From: Candidatus Amarobacillus elongatus
GTDB taxonomy: Bacteria; Chloroflexota; Dehalococcoidia; Tepidiformales; Tepidiformaceae
Length of the DNA stretch: 64,000 nucleotides
Direction: 5' to 3'
Assembly (NCBI GenBank): GCA_016703545.1
Contig: JADJBX010000001.1
Coordinates: 62,001 to 126,000 of the forward strand
Shown here: positions 52,506 to 63,696 of the stretch, in pieces
Layout: every line of letters begins with the position of its first letter
How positions within the stretch are numbered: the first letter of the stretch is position 1
Position numbers and translations under genes: made by a program
Notes under the pieces: generated by a model
The model's input: only the letters and a program-made list of their open reading frames with translations
The model's database searches: none
What the model was told of the DNA's origin: nothing

Positions 52506-53473
52506 ATGAAGCGAATCGGCATCCTCACCAGCGGCGGCGATGCGCCGGGAATGAACGCGGCGGTCCGCGCGGCCGTCCGCACGGCGGTCAGCCACGGCGT
52601 CGAGATCGCGGGCTACCAGGACGGCTACACGGGGCTGGTGGAGGGGAACTGGCGCGTGCTCGATGACCGCGCGGTGGAACCAAATCCAGCACGGGGGCAC
52701 GTTCATTGGCACCTCCCGCTGCCCCGGCTTCAAACCGACGTCGGTGCGGGCGATGGCGGCACGGCGCATGCTCTCGGAGGGGATCGAAGGGCTGGTCGTG
52801 GTCGGCGGCGATGGCAGCTTCCGCGGCGCACTCGCCCTGCAGCAGGAGCACGGGGTCAAGGTGGCGGGCATCCCCGGGACAATCGACAACGACGTCTGGG
52901 GGACCGAGCACACCATCGGCTTCGATACCGCGGTCAACACGGCCGTGCGCGCCATCGACCAGGTGCGGGACACGAGCGAATCGACGGGGATGATGTTCTT
53001 CGTGGAGGTCATGGGCCGCACGAGCGGCGCGATCGCTCCACGTCGCGCTTGCCGCGGGCGCATCCGGGGTCCTCGTCCCGGAAGCGAGCGACGAGATCGG
53101 GGACATCGTCGAGCGGGTGAAGAGCTCGATGGCGCGCGGCAAGCGGAGCCACATCATCGTGGTCGCCGAGGGCGAGGAGGCGGGCGGCGCGTTCGTGGTG
53201 GCGCGGCATGTGGCCGAGCGGTTCAACCACCCGTACCGCGTGGTGGTGCTGGGGCACATTCAGCGTGGCGGCAGCCCCACGGCGATGGACCGCATCGTCG
53301 CGGCCCAATCGGGTGCGCTGGCGGTCGAGGCGCTGCTGGCCGGACGAACGGGGATGATGATCGGCATCAAGGGTGGCCTGCCGGTCGAGGTGCCGCTCAT
53401 CGATGTCGTGACGAACGCGCACCCGGAGCCGCGGCGCGACCTGATCGCGCTCGCGCACCGCATCTCGGGCTGA
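52506..53473 (+). CDS. pfkA: 6-phosphofructokinase, with two frameshifts
   Basis: Full-length (about 322 codons) PfkA, but in three frames. Part 1: IGILTSGGDAPGMNAAVRA. Part 2 (from ~52675): QHGGTFIGTSRCPGF, VVVGGDGSFRGAL, GIPGTIDNDVWGTEHTIGFDTA with the catalytic Asp, and VMGRTSGAIA. Part 3 (from ~53038): HVALAAGASGVLVPEA, LGHIQRGGSPTAMDR. Lesions are an extra G near 52673-52678 and a change at 53036-53040. It phosphorylates fructose 6-phosphate with ATP or PPi. The gene is probably intact in the organism. Confidence 0.88.
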
Positions 53474-54740
53474 TCAGACCTTCCGCAGTTCGTTCGAGAA
53501 GAGCGCGACGACGAGGGTGATGACGACGGCCACGGCCATCCACGCGCCGACGACGTGCTGCGCGCCCCAGTTGTCGATCATGCGGCCCATCATGAGGGCG
53601 GCGAAGGGCGTCGTGCCCCACATCATCGTCTGCAGCGACATGACCTGACCGCGATACGCTTCGTCCGCCTTGAGCTGCATGAGCGATGAGTTCAGGGCGG
53701 AATAGATGCTGTGGAACACGCCCGCGATCGCAAGGATGCCGATGGAGAGCAGCAGGTTCTGCGAGAGCGCGAAGGCCCCGATAGCGGCCGAGTAGGCGAG
53801 GGCATGTCCACACCATGAACTGCCCGGTTTTGCCCCGCCCGGGGAGGACGGCAACGGCGGGCCCGCCCGCCAGCGAGCCGACGCCGACGGCAGCCGCGAG
53901 GTAGCCGTAGGCGCTCTGGTCGGAGTGCAGCACGTCACGGGCGAACACGGGGAGGAAGGTCACGTACGGGTACACGATGATGCTCGGGATCAGCGCCATC
54001 GCGACGATGACGAGCATGCGACGGTCGCGAACGACGTAGCGCAGGCCGCCGGCGACACTTCGAAACAGACCCGGGCGGTCCTCCATGTGCTCCGGCGTGT
54101 TCGGGGCCAGCCGCCAGGTGAGGAACGCGGAGAGCGCGAGGCAGACGGCCTGCAGCTGGAACGCGCCCTGGGTACCCACGGTACCGATCAGCGCGCCGCC
54201 GATCGCGGGGCCTATGACGCGCATGGCGTTGCCACCCAGGGCGTTCAGCGCGACGGCGTTCGTCAGGTCCTCGCCGGCGACGCTGTGGTAGACGAGCGAC
54301 ATGCGGATGGGCCCGGCGAGGGCTTCCACGAGCCCCGCGCCGGTCGCGGCAAGGTAGACCATCCACAGGGTTATGGAGTCGGTGGTAATGAGAATCGCGA
54401 GGATGGCGGCGATGGTGGCGCTGGTGCTGGTGTAGATGACCAGCTGGCGGCGCCGTTCGAGGCGATCCGCGAGGTAGCCGCCGACGGGCGACAGGAGCAC
54501 CAGCGACGCGCCACGCACAAGCGCGACGATGCCAAGGCTCGTGGCCGAGCCGCCCAGGTCGTGCAGGACGAGCCAGCCCATGCCGATGGCCTGCACCCAC
54601 GAGCCGATCTGCAGCGCCATGGTGCTGCCGAGCAGGACGCGGAAATCGCGGTGGGCGAGGGCCGCAAGCGGACGGCCCGGGGCCGTCAGGCCGTGGCGCG
54701 GCGGGGCGGACTCAACGCTGGTGAACGTGCGTGACGCCAG
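53474..54740 (-). CDS. MFS exporter, frameshifted
   Basis: About 420 aa, MFS_3-type (enterobactin exporter EntS-like) transporter. N-terminal HRDFRVLLGSTMALQIGSWVQAIGMGWL is the family pattern, and GGYLADRLERRRQLVIY is motif A. The frame changes at 53807-53812, after LPGRGKTGQFMVW, and continues as GHALAYSAAIGAFALSQNLL to the last helices. The start is uncertain: no ATG fits, and a CTG at 54740 has AGGAG upstream. Substrate unknown. Its stop touches the convergent pfkA stop. Confidence 0.82.
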
Positions 54741-54840
54741 AAGGCACTCCTGAGTCGGTTGACTTTTCGAACCTACATGAGGTTGGCGAAACGGGAAAAC
54801 GAATTGCGCTCGAACGAGGGAAAGAGATGGCCAGGTCTGT

Positions 54841-55806
54841 TCACGGAGCCGCGTGACAGGCGCCAGATCCGGCGTCAGTGAAGGTTCCCCTGCCCACTGG
54901 CGCGAACTCCCACGTGTACCCCTGGGGCTGGAGCGAGAAGGCGAGAACGCCGTTCGCCTTCCCGTCGCGGGCTTCGCTGTTGGGCACGTTGATGAAGAAC
55001 GGGTAGAGCGCGCCGCCTCCCGTGCCCACGACGAAGCTGCGAATGCCGAATGCGTCGTCGCGGCCGCCGGCGGGGCCGAGCGGCGCAAACCGCTCGTAGT
55101 GGTGGTCGTGCCCGGCGGCGACGACATCGACGCCGCGGCGGTAGAGCAGCGCCCAGACGGGCAGCATCCCTCCCGGGTCCTGGCCGTGAATGCCGGATGT
55201 GAACACCGGGTGGTGGAAGTAGGCGAAGGTGCAGGTGGCGGTATTCGCCGCGAGATCCGCTTCGAGCCAGCGGTACTGGGGAGAGCCGGGGCCGCACCCA
55301 CCGATCTCCGCGCAGTTGCTGTTCAGGGCGACGATGTGCCACGCGCCCAGTTCGTAGCTGTACCAGCCCTTGCCGCGCTCGCCGGCCGCGGCCCCGAAGT
55401 AGTCGTAATACGGCCCGGCGCCGGCGGTGAGGTAGTCGTGGTTCCCGGGAACGGGTTTGATGCGCGGCTTGAGCCCGCCCCACGCCGGTTCGAAGCATTC
55501 GCGGAATTGGCGGGCGGTCCCCTTGTCGTAAGCGACGTCGCCGGCGAGGGCGATGGTGCCTTCGTGGTCCGCGAGCCACGCCGCCACGAGCTCGTCGTTC
55601 GTTTCCTCGCAGTCCGCGGCATCGCCGACGACGAGGAAGGGGATGCCGGGCACCGTGGTAGGCGACGGCGAGGGCGCGGCCGTGGGCGCGTCGAGCGTGG
55701 GAAGGGGAGTGGACGAACCCGGGGCAGCCGAACCGCCACAGGCGGCGGCCGTGGCGAGCACCGCAAAGGCGAGGAGTGAGAGGAGAGCGGCGCGCATTGT
55801 GCGCAT
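54841..55806 (-). CDS. Metallophosphoesterase lipoprotein
   Basis: 321 aa. The signal sequence ends in a lipobox (TAAAC), followed by a Pro/Ser/Thr linker. The phosphoesterase motifs are in order: VVGDAAD, LAGDVAYDKGT, PVPGNHDYLT, TFAYFHHPVF and AAGHDHHYER, all ligands of the two metals. It resembles purple-acid-phosphatase-like extracellular phosphatases. Exported; probably scavenges phosphate from esters. Divergent from tldD, with a 78-base gap. Confidence 0.9.
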   Translation of the reverse strand: MRTMRAALLSLLAFAVLATAAACGGSAAPGSSTPLPTLDAPTAAPSPSPTTVPGIPFLVVGDAADCEETNDELVAAWLADHEGTIALAGDVAYDKGTARQFRECFEPAWGGLKPRIKPVPGNHDYLTAGAGPYYDYFGAAAGERGKGWYSYELGAWHIVALNSNCAEIGGCGPGSPQYRWLEADLAANTATCTFAYFHHPVFTSGIHGQDPGGMLPVWALLYRRGVDVVAAGHDHHYERFAPLGPAGGRDDAFGIRSFVVGTGGGALYPFFINVPNSEARDGKANGVLAFSLQPQGYTWEFAPVGRGTFTDAGSGACHAAP

Positions 55807-55884
55807 CGTCGCGTCCAAACCGGCGCACGGGCAAGGGCGGGGAGCCTCGGCTACGATGGAACGACCCACCGACCGGAGCGCGCC

Positions 55885-57329
55885 ATGTCCGATCCTTCCG
55901 CCGAGTCCCTTCGCCTGTTCCGCGAGCGGTACAGCATCGATCCCGCCGTGATGTCGTCGCTGCTGTCGACGGCGCTGAGCCACGGCGGGGACTTCGCCGA
56001 GCTGTTCTTCGAACACCGCGCGAACAGCGCGATCACGTGGGAAGACCAGCGCGTGAAGTCGGCCTCGCGGCACATCGCGCAGGGCGTCGGCATCCGCGTC
56101 GTCAAGGGCGATGCCATCGGCTACGCCTACACGGAATCGCTGGAGCTGGATGCGATGCGGCGGGCGGCGGAGACGGCCGGGCGCATCGGCGCGAGTGGCG
56201 AGCGGCCCGCACTCGTGGACGCGACACCGCAGCTCACGGGGGTGGCCTACTACTCGTCGAACGAGCCGATGAGCGATGCGCCCGCGGCGGCGAAGGTGGC
56301 GCTGCTGGAGCGCGCGGACCGCGCGGCACGCGCCCACGACCGCACCATCACGCGCGTCGATGCCTCCGTCGGGGACGAGCTGAAGTACATCCTCGTGGCA
56401 CGCAGCGACGGGCGGGTGGTCGGGGACGTGCAGCCGCTGATCCGGATGAACGTCAGCGCGCTGAGCGAACGGGACGGCAGCCGGCAGGTCGCGCGGAGCG
56501 GCGGCGGCGGGCGCCTTGGGCTCGAGTACTTCGAACGGGTAACGCCAGAAGAGATGGCGCGGGATGCGGCTCGCATGGCCGTGCTTCAGCAGGACGCCAT
56601 CGAGGCGCCGGCGGGGACGCTGCCGGTCGTGCTCGCCGCGGGAGACAGCGGCATCCTGCTGCACGAGGCCGTCGGACACGGCCTCGAGGCAGACTTCAAC
56701 CGCAAGGGCACCAGCAACTACTCGGGCGCGTGGGCCAACCGGTCGCGAGTCCGCTGGTCACGGTCATCGACGACGGCACGATCACGGACTCACGCGGTTC
56801 CATCAACGTCGACGACGAGGGCAACGCGACGCGGCGTAACACCCTGATCGAAGGTGGCGTGCTGCGCGGGTACCTCCAGGACGAGATCAGCGCGCGGCAC
56901 TTCGGCATCCCGTCCTCGGGGTCCGGCCGGCGGGAGACGTTCAAGCACTACATCATGCCGCGCATGACCAACACCCTGATGCTGCCGGGCGAATCGACCC
57001 ACGACGAGATCGTGCGGAGCGTGGACCGGGGCATCTACTGCGTGGCGTACGCCGGCGGGCAGGTGAACATCTCCAACGGCGACTTCACCTTCTCCGTGAC
57101 GGAGGCGTATCTCATCGAGAACGGCCGGATTACGGCGCCGCTGCGCAACGTCACGCTCATCGGCAACGGCCCGGATGTGCTTTCGAAAGTGAGCATGGTC
57201 GGGAACGATTACCAGCTTTCGGACGGGCGCTGGACGTGCGGCAAGAACGGGCAATCCGTACCCGTCGGCGTCGGCATGCCCACCGTGCTCGTCAGCGGGA
57301 TGACCGTCGGCGGGACGAAAGCGGGCTGA
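55885..57329 (+). CDS. tldD: TldD metalloprotease, frameshifted
   Basis: About 481 codons. The first part ends SNYSGAWANR and carries the zinc motif HEAVGHGLEADFNRKGTS (HExxxH). After the lesion at 56739-56743 (one G missing from a run) it goes on with VASPLVTVIDDGTI, RETFKHYIMPRMTNT, GQVNISNGDFTFSV and ends VSGMTVGGTKAG. Together with PmbA/TldE it forms a heterodimeric protease that cleaves unfolded or modified peptides and matures some ribosomal peptides. The pmbA gene follows 54 bases later. Confidence 0.9.
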
Positions 57330-57383
57330 CCGGAGCTCTCGTCCCAGCCATCCCAATCCGCAGCCCCACGAAGAGGAGCGACC

Positions 57384-58657
57384 ATGACCCCCATCGACTA
57401 CGCCCGCCACATGGTGGAGCTGGCGCGCCGCGCGGGCGCCGAGCAGTGCGACGTGTACGTGCGCGCCTACGACGAGTCCGAAGTGACGGTGCGGCTGGGC
57501 GAGACGGAGAAGCTCGTTGAGGCCGGGTCGAAGTCGCTGGGCTTGCGGGTGATCAACGGCGGGCGCACGGCCGTGTGTTCGACGGCCGACCTGCGGGAGG
57601 AATCGCTGGCGCGGCTCGCGAAGGAGACCGTGGAGCTCGCGCTCATTTCCGCGCCAGACGAATACGCCGGGCTGCCGTCCGCCGACGACCTCGCCCGGCC
57701 AGGGAGCGATTCGCTGCAGCTGTACGACGAACGGCTTGGCAGCCTCACGACGGACGAGAAGGTGCGGATGGCGAAGGCGTGCGAGGCCGCCGCATTCGGC
57801 GTCGACGCGCGCAATCGTATCCGGCCACGGCGATTGCGCTGATGGTCGAGGTGATGGCGGACGATGCCGACGGCAAGAAGCGCAACTACTACTGGTTCAG
57901 CTCGGAGCGCAGCATGCATCGCCTGCTGGCGCCGGAAGAGGTGGGGCGGATCGCGGCGAAGCGGGCGCTTGCGCAGCTGGGTGCGGCGAAGGTGCCAACG
58001 CGGCAGGTACCCGTGGTCTTCGAGCCAATGATGGCAGTGCGGCTCCTCGGGGACCTGGCGGCCTGCGCGACGGGTGGTGCGCTGTACCGCGGCGCGACGT
58101 TCCTCGCGGGGCGCACCGGCACCGCGCTCGCGGCGCCGCTCGTGACGATCGTGGATGACCCGCTGGAGCCGGGTCGCGGTGGCAGCCGCCCCTTTGACGG
58201 CGAGGGCGTGGCCAGCCGCCGCACGGCGGTCGTCGAGGACGGCATCTTCAAGGCGTTCCTGTTCGATAGCTACACCGCGCGCAGGATGGGCAGCCGCACG
58301 ACGGGCGCGGCCGCGCGCGGGGTCGAATCGCTGCCCTCGCCGGCGCCTTCGAACCTGATCCTGCAGCCGGGCAGCACACCGGCGGACGAGATCGTGGGGT
58401 CCGTGAAGGACGGCTTCTTTGTGACGGCGGTTATGGGGCAGGGATTCAACCCGTCGACGGGCGACTTCTCGCGCGGCGCCGCGGGGTTCTGGATCCAGGA
58501 CGGGAAGCTGGCCTTTCCCGTGTCGGAGGTCAACATCTCCGGGCGGTTGGGCGACATGCTCGCCGGCGTGGACGCGGTGGGCGACGACCTCACCTGGTTC
58601 GGGGGAATGGCCGCCCCGACCGTGCGCGTTGGGCAGATGATGGTCTCCGGGTTGTAG
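57384..58657 (+). CDS. pmbA: PmbA/TldE subunit, with internal deletion and frame change
   Basis: N-terminal part runs MTPIDYARHMVELARRAG to AFGVDARNR, then the frame fails at 57806-57816. The next frame begins SYPATAIALMVEVMADD and continues through FSSERSMHRLL, APLVTIVDDPLEPGRGG, GVASRRTAVVEDGIFKAFLFDSYTARR to MVSGL. About 30 residues normally between these parts (the TNSEGA/NSHGF-like segment) are missing, so this is more than a single-base slip. TldE lacks the metal site and pairs with TldD. It is either damaged or mis-assembled. Confidence 0.85.
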
Positions 58658-58701
58658 GCCGGGCGAGAGCGAGCGGCCCGGTGCTCCGGTAAACTCGTCG
58701 G

Positions 58702-60088
58702 ATGGATGACGTTTCCCTCCTCGCCGCACGGCGGGACGAACTGGCGCGGAGCGCCGCCTTCCACGGTGTCGTGCTCGTGGCGGCGGGCCAGCCGATCCCC
58801 ATCGCGGGCACGGACCAGTCGCACGAATTCCACGCGCACCCCGACCATCGCTACCTGACAGGGCTCGAGCAGCCCGGGGCGGTGCTCGCACTCGATCCGT
58901 TCGAAGGCTGGCAGCTGTTTGCGCCGGTGCGAGGGATTGAGGACCGCGTGTGGGAGGGGGACGGCGTCCCGCTGGAGGAGTTGGCGGCGCGGTCCGGGGT
59001 GGAACGCACGCGGCCGGTTTCCCAGCTTGCGGAGTGGCTCGAGCGGCGCCGCGGCGAACCCATCGCCATCGCGGGCAACGACGACATCCTCCACCGCCCG
59101 GAGCGGTACGGGCTTTCGACGTGGGAGACCCTGGAGCCGGATATCCACTTCGAAGCGAGCGCGCGGCTGGCCGAACGGCTGGCGGAGCTGCGGCGAACCA
59201 AGGACAACGGCGAAATCGCGCGGATGCAGGGTGCCGCGGACGCGAGCCTTCGCGGCCACGTCGCGGCCATGCGTTTGGCGCGGCCGGGCATGACCGAGCG
59301 GCAGGTGGAAGTCGAAATCGAAGCCGAGTTCTTCCGGGCGGGCGCCCCAGCGCACGGCCTACGGCTCAATCGTGGGGTCGGGCCCGAACGGCGCGATCCT
59401 GCACATCGCGCCCACCGGCCGCGTTCTCCGCGAGGGCGACATCGTGATGGTGGACGCGGGCGCGGAGATGGACGGGTACGCCAGCGACGTGAGCCGCACC
59501 TGGCCCGTGAGCGGCCGGTTCGAAGGGGCTCAACGGGACCTCTACCAGCTGGTGCTGAACGTGCAGGAGGCGGCGATCGCGAGCGCCCGGCCAGGCAAGG
59601 AGTACCGCGAACTGCACCTCGAAGCGTGCGAGCGGATGGCGCGCGGCCTCGTGGACCTGGGCATTCTGCGGGGTGACCCGGCCTCGCTGGTGGAGCGCGA
59701 TGCGCACGCGCTCTTCTTCCCGCACGGGCTCGGGCACATGCTCGGCCTCGCCACGCATGACGCGGGCGGGTGCCTCGCGGGCCGCGCGCCGAGTGACCGC
59801 TTCGGACTGAAGTGGCTGCGGGCGGACCTCCCGTTGCAAGAGAATTATGTTGTGACGATCGAGCCAGGGTTCTACGTCATCGATGCGCTCCTTCGCGACC
59901 CCGTGCGGCGCGAGCGGTACCGCGACGCCGTCAACTGGGAGCGCGTGGACCCGCTTGCTGGCTTCGGCGGCATCCGCATCGAGGATGACGTGCGCATCAC
60001 GGCGGGCGGCGCGGAGGTCCTGACGGCGGCGATCCCAAAGCAGATCGCGGCGATCGAAGCGTTCCGGGAGGAGGCCCTGCAGTCGTGA
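58702..60088 (+). CDS. pepP: Xaa-Pro aminopeptidase (M24B), frameshifted
   Basis: About 460 codons. The aminopeptidase P N-terminal domain (HEFHAHPDHRYLTGLEQPG) precedes the pita-bread fold. The frame changes at 59356-59361 (one extra C), from GAPAHG to YGSIVGSGPNGAILH. The metal ligands are Asp in MVDAGAEMDGYASDVSRTWP, His in FPHGLGHMLGLATHDAGG, Glu in IEPGFY and Glu in GGIRIEDDV. It removes N-terminal residues next to proline in the cytoplasm. The stop overlaps the next start as GTGA. Confidence 0.9.
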
Positions 60089-62230
60089 CGCTCCCCTTCG
60101 ACACCATCAGCATCGAGCAGGTTGCGAAGTACCCGAGGCCGGGGATGGCGGTGCCGGGCCTCGTCCGGTTCACGCCCGACAGCACCGGCGTCACGTACGT
60201 GTACAGCGCCGAAGGCAACCTTATTCGCAGCCTCTGGCGGTACGACATCGCCACGGGCCAGCGGCGCATCCTCGCCGGTCCGCCGGCGGCGTCCACGGAC
60301 GAATCGGCGCTCTCGCGGGAGGAGGAGCTGCGCCGCGAGCGTGCCCGCCTGCGCGACCTCGGCGTGACCAGCTACGAGTTCGCCGCGAAGGCCGATCGCG
60401 AAACGCTGCTCATCCCCGGCGGCGGGAAGCTGCTGGTCGCGATCGCGGGCGCCGAGCCAGTCGAGATCCCCGGCTGCGACGGCGCTCTCGACCCACGCCT
60501 CAGCCCCGACGGCACGCGCGTGGCCTTCGTGCGCGACAACGAGGTGTGGGTCGCGGACGTGCCCGGGGGCAACCCGAGGCAGCTGACAGCGGGCGCCAGC
60601 GAGACGGTCACGAACGGCGTCGCGGAGTTCATCGCGGCGGAGGAACTGGATCGCGACCGCGGCTTCTGGTGGTCTCCGGACGGCACGCGCATCGCGTTCG
60701 TGCAGGCCGACAGCAGTCACATCCCGGAGTACCCGATCGTTCACCAGGGCAAGGACGAGCCCGAGGTCGAACGGCACCGGTACCCCTTCGCGGGAAAGGC
60801 GAACGCGCTCGTGCGGCTCGGCGTGGTTGGGGTCGAGGGCGGACCAGCGCACTGGATGGACATAGGGTCGGAGACGGACATCTACATCGCGCGCGTGGCG
60901 TGGCGGCCGGACAACGTGCTTACGGCGCAGCTGCTTTCGCGCGACCAGAAGGACCTGTGGCTGATCGCGTTCGAAGCGGACGGACCGCGCGGGCTGGTCG
61001 AAGAGCACGGCGAGGCCCTGGATCAACCTCTCCCACGACACGCGCTTCCTCGAGTCCGGCGAGATCCTGTGGTCGAGCGAGCGGACGGGCTTCCGGCACC
61101 TCGAACTCCGCGACGCAACGGGTGCGCCGATCCGCCAGCTCACGGGCGGCGACTGGATGGTGACGCGCGTGGTCGACGTCGACGAGCACGGGCGGTGGGT
61201 GTACTTCAACGCCACGCGCGAGGGAGCGGTCGAGCGGCACATCTACCGGGTGAGCCTCGACGGGGGCGACGTGGAGCAGCTGACGACGCGCGCGGGGGTG
61301 CACGGCGCGACGCTTTCGGCCGACGGCACGCTCATGCTCCGTTTCGACAGCTCGCGGGCGTTCGCGCCGCGGGTCACGCTCGTGGAGGCGGACTCCGGGG
61401 CGCCGGTGGCGACATTGTTCACGAACGACGGCGCCACCGCGGTGGAGCTGGGTCTGGAGCCGCCAGAGCTGGTGACGGTGCCGGCCGCCGACGGCCAGAC
61501 CCCCCTGCACGGCGCGATCTACTGGCCGCCGTCGGCGCGCGCCGGGGAGAAGCTGCCCCTCGTGGTGTCGGTGTACGGCGGGCCGCACGCGCAGCGGGTG
61601 ATCGACGACTGGGTGATGACGGTGGACCTGCGCGCCCAGTACCTCGCCCGGCAGGGGTTCGTGGTGTTCGTTCTCGATAACCGCGGGAGTGCCAACCGGG
61701 GCCTTGATTTCGAAGCCGCCATCCACCTGAACATGGGCGACATCGAGGTGCGCGACCAGGCCGCCGGGGTGCGCTGGCTCGTCGAGCAGGGGCACATCGA
61801 CCCCGAGCGGGTGGGCATCTACGGGTGGAGCTACGGCGGCTACATGACACTGATGGCGCTCGCCCGCGCCCCCGAGGTGTTCCGCGCCGGGGTGGCCGGT
61901 GCGCCCGTGACCCACTGGGATGGGTACGACACGGGGTACACCGAACGGTACATGGGCACGCCGCAATCGAACCCGGATGGGTACCGCGTGAGTTCGGTGA
62001 TGGCGCACGTGGATGGACTCGGCGCGCCGTTGCTCATCGTCCACGGAATGATCGATGAGAACGTGCACTTCCGGCACACGGCCCGGCTGATGGTCGCGAT
62101 GGCGGCGGCGCAGAAGCCGTACGAGCTGCTGGCGTACCCGGAGGAGCGGCACATGCCCCGCGACGCGAAGGGGCTCGAATACCAGGAGCGGCGGGTGCTG
62201 GAGTTCCTCGAGCGCGCACTCGGGCGATAG
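60085..62230 (+). CDS. Prolyl oligopeptidase / dipeptidyl-peptidase IV family (S9), frameshifted
   Basis: About 715 codons. An N-terminal beta-propeller (DPRLSPDGTRVAFVRDNEVW, GFWWSPDGTRIAFVQAD) and a C-terminal alpha/beta hydrolase with catalytic Ser in GWSYGGYMT, Asp in IDENVHF and His in EERHMP. The frame changes at 61015-61021, where CCC should be CC; corrected it reads EHGEAWINLSHDTRFL. It cleaves peptides after proline. The GTG at 60085 overlaps the M24 stop, so both are translated together. Confidence 0.9.
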
Positions 62231-62288
62231 GGCTTTCGCGCGGGCGGAGAGCCGCTATGCTTGCGCCTCAGATTCGGAGGTGGAAGCC

Positions 62289-63126
62289 ATGGAGTACGCG
62301 CGCCCGGAATTGCTGGTCGAGCCGGATTGGGTCGCCGAACACGCCAACGACGCGAACGTTCGCATCATCGATTGCGCCGTGCTTGAGGCGTACCGACGGG
62401 CGCATATCCCCGGCGCCGTCCACCTCCCCGTGCACTACTACATCAAGGAGAAGGACCCCGAGGGCACGGACCACGGCACGCTCGTCATGCCGCCGGCCGA
62501 ATTCGAGGCGCTCATGGGCAGCCTCGGGGTTTCGAACGACACGCTCGTCATCACGTACGACGACAACAACGCACTCGTGGCATCGCGGCTGTGGTGGGTA
62601 CTGAACTATTACGGCCACACCAACGTGAAGGTGCTCAACGGTGGCTGGCACCGCTGGCTGACCGAGGGCCGGCCGGTGACCTTCCACGCGACGCGGGCGC
62701 CGAAGACGACCTTCAGGGCCGTGGCCAACCCGGACCTGGTGGCGACGGTCGACCAGCCTGGGCGAGCAGCACACCGACCCGGGAGCCTGCCAGGTGCTCG
62801 ATGCCCGCACTGACGGGGAGTGGGACGGCACGAACAACCGCGGCAACCGGCGCGCCGGCCGCGTACCGAACGCGCGCCACCTGGAGTGGGTGCGCTTCGT
62901 GGGCACGGACGACAGCCGCAAGTTCCTCCCGGCCGGCGAAATCCAGAAGCTGCTGGACGAGGCGGGTATCGCGCGGGACACGCCGACGATCACGTACTGC
63001 CAGGGCGGCATCCGGGCGGCGCACGCGGCATTCACGCTCACGCTGCTCGGGTACGACAACGTGCGCGTGTACGACGGGTCCATGCGGGAGTGGGCGAACC
63101 GGGACGACACGCCCCTGGTGGTGTAG
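62289..63126 (+). CDS. Thiosulfate sulfurtransferase (tandem rhodanese), frameshifted
   Basis: About 279 codons. The N-terminal rhodanese copy is inactive (YDDNN in place of the Cys loop) and the second has the active Cys in TYCQGGIRAAH. Between them the frame changes at 62750-62757, from LVATVDQ to SLGEQHTDPGACQVLDART. GGAGGT lies 8 bases before the ATG at 62289. It transfers sulfane sulfur in the cytoplasm (thiosulfate or 3-mercaptopyruvate). Confidence 0.9.
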
Positions 63127-63141
63127 CGCTCGGAATGCTTA

Positions 63142-63172
63142 CCGCGGGCGGGTAGCTACGCCCTGCCCGCGG
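63142..63172. terminator. Bidirectional hairpin between rhodanese and Nudix genes
   Basis: CCGCGGGC...GCCCGCGG inverted repeat with an inner GGG/CCC extension, between two convergent genes; it overlaps the last codons of the Nudix gene. No long T-run on either side. Confidence 0.5.
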
Positions 63173-63671
63173 CAATGTCCGCGAGGACGACGGCGTCGGT
63201 GGGGAACGCGAGGGGCGGGGGCGCGCCGGCCGGGAAGTAGGCGAGCTCGGTGAGTTCGCCATCCATGGGGTGCAACGTGCCGCCGGTGACGGCGCCTTCG
63301 AACCAGATCCCGACGGTGTGCTGCCTGGGATTGTGGAAGTTCGAGTGCACGGCCACCACGGCCCCGAGGTCGACTTCGAGGCCGGTCTCCTCCTCGAACT
63401 CGCGCCGGGCGGCGTCGCGGACGTGTTCGTCCCATTCGACGTAGCCGCAGGGGATGCACCAGAGGCCCGCGTACTCACCCGTGGCGCGGCGGCCGAGCAG
63501 CACACGCCCAACGGCATCGCGCAGCACCACGGCGACGCCGACCGCGGGGTTCAGGTAACGAACGAAGCCACAGGAGCGGCAGTACGGGCGCGGCCGGCCG
63601 CCGGGCGGGTCGAAGGCCAGGGGGGCGCCGCATTCGGGGCAGAACGTTCGGGAGCCATCGGGCAGGGGCAT
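63156..63671 (-). CDS. Nudix hydrolase with zinc ribbon
   Basis: 171 aa. An N-terminal zinc ribbon (FCPECG, then YCRSCG) precedes the Nudix domain, which has the full box GYVEWDEHVRDAARREFEEETGLEV (GX5EX7REUXEEXGU). The layout resembles NADH pyrophosphatase NudC-like or ADP-ribose hydrolases; the substrate is not fixed. On the minus strand, 25 bases after the Rieske gene. Confidence 0.92.
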   Translation of the reverse strand: MPLPDGSRTFCPECGAPLAFDPPGGRPRPYCRSCGFVRYLNPAVGVAVVLRDAVGRVLLGRRATGEYAGLWCIPCGYVEWDEHVRDAARREFEEETGLEVDLGAVVAVHSNFHNPRQHTVGIWFEGAVTGGTLHPMDGELTELAYFPAGAPPPLAFPTDAVVLADIAAGRA

Positions 63672-63696
63672 AGGCGTTTGGAGCCGCGAGGGGCGG

